49,828 bases of DNA from contig CACAMX010000003.1 of assembly GCA_902533655.1 (NCBI GenBank), forward strand, positions 1 through 49,828, given 5' to 3'. The notes under the pieces were generated by a model. It was not told the origin of the DNA, ran no database searches, and worked only from the letters and a program-made list of their open reading frames with translations. The translations under genes and the position numbers were made by a program. This document shows, piece by piece, positions 44,348 through 49,828 of the stretch. The first letter of the stretch is position 1. Each line of letters starts with the position of its first letter. Source of the DNA: an uncultured Bacteroidota bacterium. Its GTDB lineage: Bacteria > Bacteroidota > Bacteroidia > Flavobacteriales > BACL11.

Positions 44348-44538
44348 TTTTTGAATGTATCGTTCATGTCTTCTGAACTTTTTTTTATTTCTTTTCTAAT
44401 CTCGTTGGATGCATCTTTTATTTCGTTCATTGCTTTAGCAAAAGCCTTAGCAAACTCAGGAATCTTTTTTGAACCAAAAAATAATACAATAACTAAGACT
44501 ATTAATATTATCTCAGGTCCTCCAATAAAAATAAACAT
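44344..44538 (-). CDS. tatA: Twin-arginine translocase subunit TatA/E family
   Basis: 64 residues from the ATG at 44538, which overlaps the secDF stop by one base (TGATG); the track adds a GTG codon. IFIGGPEIILIVLVIVLFFGSKKIPEFAKAFAKAMNEIKDASNEIRKEIKKSSED shows the membrane helix, the FGSKKIPE hinge and the amphipathic helix of TatA. It forms the protein-conducting patches of Tat export. TatC is not in the window. Pairing directly behind secDF puts two export systems in one transcript. Confidence 0.93.
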   Translation of the reverse strand: MFIFIGGPEIILIVLVIVLFFGSKKIPEFAKAFAKAMNEIKDASNEIRKEIKKSSEDMNDTFKK

Positions 44539-47500
44539 CACTTATTTTTTGTCTTACTTATTGTATCCAACATGATTGGTGATGCAACAAAAAGTGAAGA
44601 GTAAGTACCAACGATAACACCAACCATTAATGCAAACATAAATCCTCTTATCACTTCCCCACCAAAAATAAAGATGATAAGAAGAACAAAGAAAGTTGTT
44701 AATGAAGTATTGATTGTTCTAGAAAGAGTGCTGTTCAAAGAAGTATTCATATACTCTTTGATCTCTTTTCTTTTGTTAATGTTCATATATTCTCTAACTC
44801 TATCAAATACAACAACAGTATCGTTTAATGAGTAACCAATTATAGTAAGTAAAGCTGCTATAAACGCTTGATCAATTTCTAAAGAAAAAGGTAAAAGACC
44901 ATAGAAAAAAGAAAAAATAGAAAGAACTATTAATACATCATGAAAGACTGCTATGACAGCACCTAAACTAAACTGCCACTTTCTAAATCTTAAGAGAATG
45001 TATAAAAATATAATTATCAGTGAAAAAATTATTGAACCCATTGCGGCATTCTTTATGTCATCTGCAATAGTTGGACCAACTTTTTGTGAACTCATGATTT
45101 CGTAATCTTGCTCTATTTTAGACAATCCTTCATTCAATTTTTTTTCAACAATTTCATCAGTTTGTAAATTATTATTATCTATCATAAATGATGTCGTAAT
45201 TTTTACCTGGTTATCACTTCCAAAGGTCTTTACTTGCGGAGAATACGAGAGTCCCGCTTCATCTACAAATGTTGCATTAAGCTTTTCTCGTACCTTTTCA
45301 TTATCTACAGTATTATCAAATCTTACTACATATGTCCTACCCCCAACAAAATCAACACCATAGTTCAGTCCTTTGGTAAATAAAGAAAATGAGCCAGCTA
45401 AAACAATAATTGATGAAACTATATAAAACCTTTTCCTATTTCCTATAAAATCAATTTTTGTGTTTTTGAAAGCTCCATGAGTTATTTTGTTTGAAAAACT
45501 AATATTCTTACCCTTATTAAGTCTTGCACTAATCACAAGTCTTGTGATAAAAATAGCAGCAAACAAAGAAGTTAAAATACCTATTATGAGCGTAGTAGCA
45601 AAGCCTTTAATTGGTCCTGAACCAAATGTATACAATACAATTCCTGTTAATAGTGTTGTCACATTTGCATCAATTATTGAACTATAAGCATTTTTGTAAC
45701 CATCAGCAATAGCTAGTTTGATTCCTTTATTATTTTTTAGCTCCTCACGTATTCTCTCGTATATTAGGACATTAGCATCAACAGACATACCTATGGTTAA
45801 AACTATACCAGCAATTCCTGGAAGTGTTAGCACAGCACCCAAAGAGGATAAAACACCAAAAATGAAGAAGATATTAGCAAGTAAGGCTACATTTGATACC
45901 AATCCAGCTTTGTTATAATAAAAAATCATATAAATAAGAACCATTAATAGAGCAAATATGAACGATTTTAGGCCTGCATTGATAGCCTCTTCACCTAAAG
46001 AGGGGCCGACAATTGCTTCCTCAATTATTCTAGCAGGTGCAGGTAACTTACCAGACTTTAAAATATTAGCAAGATCTTTTGCTTCGTTTACTGTAAAATT
46101 TCCAGTTATTGAAGATCTTCCACCACTAATTTCTGACTGAACAGTAGGGAACGAGTATACATATCCATCTAGTACAATAGCGACTGAGCGTCCAATATTC
46201 TCAGCAGTTAATCTTTTCCACATTTTTGCACCTTCTTGATTCATACTCATGGAAATCTCAGGGCTTGAGCTAAATTGACCATACACTTGATCGGCATCTG
46301 TTACCACATCACCTTCCATTGCTGATTTTCCGTCTCTATTTGTTATTTTTAAAGCTACAAGCTGTACAAACTTTCCTTCAGTGTCATAAGGGATGGCAGT
46401 ATAAGCAAACTTAACATCAACAGGTAGTCTTTTGATTACAGCAGGATCTTTCAAGTATGAATTGAGTTTAGATGTGTCTTTGGTTGCAGTAAAACCAACT
46501 ACAGGCCCTTCTTGTATTCTGTTTTGTTGATCAACATTTGGATATAATACAGCATACAACGGATTTTCAGCTGCAAATTCTTCAAATGTTAACGTGTTGG
46601 CTGAATCGGTTAAAAGAGAATCATCAATTTGGTCAAGTAAACTCGTAGATAATGTGTCTGAAATATCTTCAGTAACATCAGCTAGTAGACTATTTATTTC
46701 ATCAGAGTTTTCATTAACAACTTTATCTAACTCTGCGTTAATTTTTTCAGCTTCGGTTTCACGTAAGTATTGGTTAACATCCTCTAGCTGAGGAAACAAC
46801 TCTTGATATTCATATGTTTCCCAAAACTGTAGTTGAGCCGTAGACTGTAGTAATTTTCTTGCTCTGTCAGTATCTTTAATTCCTGGAAGCTCAACCAAAA
46901 TTCTTCCAGTGGTTTCTAATCTTTGAATATTTGGTTGAGTTACTCCAAATCTATCGATTCTACTTCTTAAAATATTAAATGATCGATTTATTGCATCCTC
47001 AACTTCAACTCTAATTAAATCCAAAACTTGTTGATTTGTTGAGGAGAAATTTATTTTTTCCCTCAAATCTGGTGTGCTAAATACACCTGAAAGTCCAGAA
47101 TTTGGTGATGGGGCAATTTTTTCATATTCATTTCCAAATAAAGTGACAAAATCTTCTTGACTATTTGATTGAAGTTTAAGTGCATTAGAAATTGCAAGAT
47201 TAAATTTTACGTCTTTGCTGTTGTTTGAGAGAGCTTTGATCACATCAACTACCATGACTTCTAAAGTCACATTCATACCTCCTTTCAAGTCTAGTCCTAA
47301 GTTGATTTCTCTTTGCTTACATTCTGAATATGTATACTCAGCAATTAAGATATCATAAACTTTTTCACCACTAATTGAGTCAAGATAAAACCTATATTTA
47401 TCAACGTACTCTTCAGGTAAAAAATTCATTGCATAGTCATCAGCATCATTTTCAATAGAATCAGCAACCCAAGTGAAGGAAAGCTGGTATAAACATACGA

Positions 47501-47546
47501 TTGAAAAAACAATTGCGAATACTTTAAAAAAATTTCTGTTTTGCAT
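44538..47546 (-). CDS. secDF: Fused SecDF protein-export membrane protein
   Basis: 1002 residues from the ATG at 47546 (MQNRNFFKVFAIVFSIVCLYQLSF); the track's TTG start lies in the promoter box. The SecD half has NLGLDLKGGMNVTLEV, the periplasmic P1 region (FNILRSRIDRFGVTQPNIQR, LVELPGIKD), then GKLPAPARIIEEAIVGPSLGEEAI and the membrane domain with SVDANVLIYERIREE. The SecF half begins near IDFIGNRKRFYIVSS and has YGVDFVGGRTYVVRF and GYSLNDTVVVFDRVRE. A single-chain SecDF is normal in Bacteroidetes. It uses the ion gradient to pull proteins from the SecYEG channel. A roughly 100-residue Asp/Glu-rich insertion (DVNQYLRETEAEKI to TLTFEEFAAENPLY) lies in P1. Confidence 0.96.
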   Translation of the reverse strand: MQNRNFFKVFAIVFSIVCLYQLSFTWVADSIENDADDYAMNFLPEEYVDKYRFYLDSISGEKVYDILIAEYTYSECKQREINLGLDLKGGMNVTLEVMVVDVIKALSNNSKDVKFNLAISNALKLQSNSQEDFVTLFGNEYEKIAPSPNSGLSGVFSTPDLREKINFSSTNQQVLDLIRVEVEDAINRSFNILRSRIDRFGVTQPNIQRLETTGRILVELPGIKDTDRARKLLQSTAQLQFWETYEYQELFPQLEDVNQYLRETEAEKINAELDKVVNENSDEINSLLADVTEDISDTLSTSLLDQIDDSLLTDSANTLTFEEFAAENPLYAVLYPNVDQQNRIQEGPVVGFTATKDTSKLNSYLKDPAVIKRLPVDVKFAYTAIPYDTEGKFVQLVALKITNRDGKSAMEGDVVTDADQVYGQFSSSPEISMSMNQEGAKMWKRLTAENIGRSVAIVLDGYVYSFPTVQSEISGGRSSITGNFTVNEAKDLANILKSGKLPAPARIIEEAIVGPSLGEEAINAGLKSFIFALLMVLIYMIFYYNKAGLVSNVALLANIFFIFGVLSSLGAVLTLPGIAGIVLTIGMSVDANVLIYERIREELKNNKGIKLAIADGYKNAYSSIIDANVTTLLTGIVLYTFGSGPIKGFATTLIIGILTSLFAAIFITRLVISARLNKGKNISFSNKITHGAFKNTKIDFIGNRKRFYIVSSIIVLAGSFSLFTKGLNYGVDFVGGRTYVVRFDNTVDNEKVREKLNATFVDEAGLSYSPQVKTFGSDNQVKITTSFMIDNNNLQTDEIVEKKLNEGLSKIEQDYEIMSSQKVGPTIADDIKNAAMGSIIFSLIIIFLYILLRFRKWQFSLGAVIAVFHDVLIVLSIFSFFYGLLPFSLEIDQAFIAALLTIIGYSLNDTVVVFDRVREYMNINKRKEIKEYMNTSLNSTLSRTINTSLTTFFVLLIIFIFGGEVIRGFMFALMVGVIVGTYSSLFVASPIMLDTISKTKNK

Positions 47547-47564
47547 TATACTTGATTTGGTGGG

Positions 47565-47572
47565 CAAATATA
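47565..47572 (-). promoter_or_regulatory. Predicted -7 box (TATATTTG) of secDF-tatA
   Basis: The minus strand reads AAGATTATATTTGCCC; TATATTTG is an exact TAnnTTTG, ending 18 nt before the ATG at 47546. The identical AAGATTATATTTG precedes xerC. The TTG of this box is the start used by the ORF track, which is therefore rejected. Confidence 0.45.
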
Positions 47573-47668
47573 ATCTTTTTTATAAAGATAATTATGATTT
47601 AAACATGCCATAGAATAATAAATTTTAACCAACTATATTTCTTTTCTAATCAATTAAATACTATTAAC

Positions 47669-47676
47669 TAAATTTG
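47669..47676 (+). promoter_or_regulatory. Predicted -7 box (TAAATTTG) of the FG-GAP gene
   Basis: TAAATTTG matches TAnnTTTG and ends 8 nt before the ATG at 47685, so the predicted mRNA leader is only a few bases or none. It lies 97-112 nt from the divergent secDF box. No -33 TTG is seen at the usual distance. Confidence 0.35.
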
Positions 47677-47684
47677 TTGTCATT

Positions 47685-49828
47685 ATGAATCGTTTATTAA
47701 CCTTGACTTTTTTTTTAATCTTTACTACCTATTCATTTGCACAAATATTAGTCAACAGAGATACAAGTGTAGATGTTTATGAAAGCAATACCAAATACAA
47801 ATCTCCATGGATTGGAGGAATGAACTCAGTACAATTTAATGAAATAGATTTGAATTTAGATGGAATAAATGATTTAGTAACATTTGATAGATCAGGTAAT
47901 AAACTAAATACATTCATAAAGAAAAATAACGAATATATTTTTGCTCCCAAGTTCAGAAAAAACTTTCCAAAAATCAAAGATTGGTGTTTGACTGGCGACT
48001 ACAACTGTGATGGTAAGTTAGATCTTTTTACATATTCAAATGGAGGTATTGCAGTTTATCTCAATATATCTTCAAATGATTTAGAGTTTTCACTCGCGAC
48101 TAGTCTTTTGCTCTCAAACTATGGTTCGAGTAATTTAAATATTTTTGTAAGTCCTATTGACATTCCAGCAATTACTGATATAGATTCCGACGGTGATTTA
48201 GATATTTTGACTTTTTCAATACTTGGTGGTTTCATTGAATACCACAGAAATTTATCAATCGAGCAAAATGGAAATTGTGATAGTCTAATATTCAATTTTG
48301 AAGATGCATGCTGGGGGGATTGTTATGAAGGTCTTAATTCATATGTTCTTAATTGTTCTAATTGTCAATGTGCTCCATTAACAAATCAAAATTTTAAACA
48401 ACCACATGCCGGATCTACAATACTTGCTATCGATATTGACAACGACAATGATAAAGATTTAATTTTAGGAGATATTTTGTACAATAACTTGAACCTATTA
48501 ATAAATGGTGGAAATAATCAAAATGCTCTTGTAACTTCAGTAGATTCAATCTTTCCAAAAAATTATATAAGTACTTCACAAGTAGATTTGCCAATGTTTC
48601 CAGCTGCATTTTACATTGATGTAAATAATGATAACATAAAAGATTTAGTTGTATCACCAAATAGCACAACACTTAGTGGAACTGAAAACAAACAAAGTTC
48701 ATGGCTTTACATTAATTCAGGAACCAACACACAGTTAGATTTAACTTTAAGTACAAAAGATTTTCTTCAGTCTGAAATGATAGACTTAGGCGATGGTTCT
48801 TATCCATCTTTTTTTGATTATAACTCTGATGGACTTATGGACTTAGTTGTTGGAAATTATGGCTATTACAACACAGGTAATGACCCTACTTCATCGCTTG
48901 CACTTTTTGAAAATATTGGTACAAATTCAAATCCATCTTTTAATCTTTTAGACAGGAATTGGCAAAATATTTCCAGTATTAATTTAAATATTAATTTAGT
49001 GAAGCCTGCATTAAACTTGTATCCCTCTTTTGGAGACTTGGATGGTGATAATGATAAAGATATGATTATCGGAGATGCTGATGGAAAATTACATTTTTTT
49101 GAAAATGATGGTAACATTCCAGCTAATTTCTCACTTTCGAGTCCAAACTTTTTTCAAATTGATATTGGAAGTTTTGCAACTCCTTTTATCTGCGATGTAA
49201 ACAAAGATGGATTAAATGACTTAATTGTTGGAGAACAAATTGGTACAATAAATTATTTTCCAAATCGAGGAACAATTAATTCTGCAATTTTTGACACCAT
49301 TATTGAGAATTTTGGAAATGTTGACATCGAGGACTCAGTCATTTCAACTGGATATAGTTCTCCTAAAATAATAGACATTAACAACGAGAGATATTTGATT
49401 TCTGGCTCTTTTTCCGGAAATTTGTATGCTTTCAAAATAAACTCAATTGACTCAAGCTTTGCACCAATTAATATTGGTTTAAATAATCTTTGGGATGGAT
49501 CAATTACAGCGGTTGATTTTACTGACCTTAATAATGACTTTAAGTTAGATGTTATTGTTGGAAATAAATCAGGAGGTTTGACTTATTACAGTAGTGATAC
49601 CTTATTAACAAATACAAATAACTTAATTAACAATGAGTTAATTTTATATCCTAATCCAACAAAAAATAATATTACAATAGTTAGTAATTCATCAGGAAAT
49701 GTTGAACTTTATAATACTCACGGAATATTAATACTACAAAAGACTAAGAAATCAGATAAATTAAGAATTTCATTAAAAAACATTAATAGTGGAATTTATT
49801 ATCTAAAGTTTAATAATAAAACAAATTT
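47685..49828 (+). CDS. FG-GAP/VCBS-repeat T9SS cargo protein, C terminus cut by window edge
   Basis: At least 714 codons are open from the ATG at 47685 to the window end; the ORF track omits it because no stop is reached. MNRLLTLTFFLIFTTYSFAQ is a signal peptide. Repeats with DxDxDGxxDL-type calcium-binding loops recur: DLNLDGINDLVTFD, DYNCDGKLDLFTY, DIDSDGDLDILTF, DIDNDNDKDLILGD, DYNSDGLMDLVVGN, DLDGDNDKDMIIGD, DVNKDGLNDLIVGE and DLNNDFKLDVIVGN, as in FG-GAP/VCBS propellers. A cysteine-rich insert lies about 200 residues in (CWGDCYEG..CSNCQC). The end, LILYPNPTKNNITIVS to NINSGIYYLKFNN, is a type A T9SS sorting domain, so only a few residues are missing. It is probably a surface adhesin or binding protein. 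Confidence 0.86.
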   Translation, partial: MNRLLTLTFFLIFTTYSFAQILVNRDTSVDVYESNTKYKSPWIGGMNSVQFNEIDLNLDGINDLVTFDRSGNKLNTFIKKNNEYIFAPKFRKNFPKIKDWCLTGDYNCDGKLDLFTYSNGGIAVYLNISSNDLEFSLATSLLLSNYGSSNLNIFVSPIDIPAITDIDSDGDLDILTFSILGGFIEYHRNLSIEQNGNCDSLIFNFEDACWGDCYEGLNSYVLNCSNCQCAPLTNQNFKQPHAGSTILAIDIDNDNDKDLILGDILYNNLNLLINGGNNQNALVTSVDSIFPKNYISTSQVDLPMFPAAFYIDVNNDNIKDLVVSPNSTTLSGTENKQSSWLYINSGTNTQLDLTLSTKDFLQSEMIDLGDGSYPSFFDYNSDGLMDLVVGNYGYYNTGNDPTSSLALFENIGTNSNPSFNLLDRNWQNISSINLNINLVKPALNLYPSFGDLDGDNDKDMIIGDADGKLHFFENDGNIPANFSLSSPNFFQIDIGSFATPFICDVNKDGLNDLIVGEQIGTINYFPNRGTINSAIFDTIIENFGNVDIEDSVISTGYSSPKIIDINNERYLISGSFSGNLYAFKINSIDSSFAPINIGLNNLWDGSITAVDFTDLNNDFKLDVIVGNKSGGLTYYSSDTLLTNTNNLINNELILYPNPTKNNITIVSNSSGNVELYNTHGILILQKTKKSDKLRISLKNINSGIYYLKFNNKTN

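Noticed and set aside
1-49828. CRISPR array, insertion sequence, prophage or defence system
   Set aside because: No regularly spaced repeats, transposase, phage structural gene, nuclease-helicase defence pair or toxin-antitoxin pair was found on reading both strands.

Overview
The window looks like the chromosome of a marine, proteorhodopsin-bearing member of the Bacteroidota, most likely an uncultivated Flavobacteriales lineage. The evidence is very low GC, type IX secretion (T9SS) sorting domains and components, Na+-NQR, the tuf-tRNA(Trp)-secE-nusG-rplKAJL-rpoBC block followed by DUF3467, a PD40/OmpA protein, and promoters of the Bacteroidetes TAnnTTTG (-7) type. Genes are tightly packed: many co-directional neighbours overlap by 1-11 nt, three of the four convergent pairs share a 4-nt TTAA/TTAG double stop, and no gene-free stretch exceeds about 300 nt apart from the tRNA cluster.

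Layout. 1-2759 (-): a chain of overlapping genes for a GIY-YIG/UvrC-like nuclease, a photolyase-family FAD-binding protein, a flavin reductase-like protein, a 44-residue DUF2256 zinc-ribbon protein and the start of a cysteine-synthase-family enzyme; it looks like a light/DNA-damage cluster. 2797-4484 (-): green-tuned proteorhodopsin and the retinal-forming dioxygenase Blh, separated by a strong hairpin terminator that ends next to the blh start. 4599-5357 (-): MazG. 5414-7627 (+): a secreted Omp28-like T9SS cargo and a small NqrM-like protein. 7624-14473 (-): nqrABCDEF-apbE. 14584-17518 (+): T9SS Plug-type lipoprotein (DUF5103) and pruA. 17540-30600 (-): DUF3467, rpoC, rpoB, rplL, rplJ, rplA, rplK, nusG, secE, tRNA-Trp, tuf and four more tRNAs (Thr, Gly, Tyr, Thr). 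30715-36339 (-): xerC, rpsU, acyl-CoA dehydrogenase, apt, an AGCS Na+/amino-acid symporter, an RmlD-like reductase, a mini PspC protein and a membrane/coiled-coil protein. 36379-37122 (+): a YdcF-family protein. 37119-42180 (-): pyrF, prfA, purM and a PorE-like outer-membrane-associated protein. 42402-43415 (+): type II glutamine synthetase. 43412-47546 (-): Ca2+/Na+ exchanger, TatA and fused SecDF. 47685-end (+): a large FG-GAP-repeat T9SS cargo that runs off the window.

How it fits together. Proteorhodopsin exports protons, Na+-NQR exports Na+, and Na+-coupled carriers (AGCS, CaCA exchanger) can spend the sodium gradient. SecDF, TatA, Plug and a PorE-like protein serve export of proteins such as the two T9SS cargos here. 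The left-hand repair cluster is plausible for a sunlit surface-water cell. The most distinctive signals are the terminator inside the proteorhodopsin-blh gap, the dyad-plus-half-site array upstream of proteorhodopsin, the apparent C-terminal placement of an alpha/beta domain in the photolyase-like protein, and several very small genes (DUF2256, mini PspC) missed by or absent from the ORF track. No CRISPR array, prophage, transposase or defence island was seen. All family calls are from reading the translations; no database search was possible.
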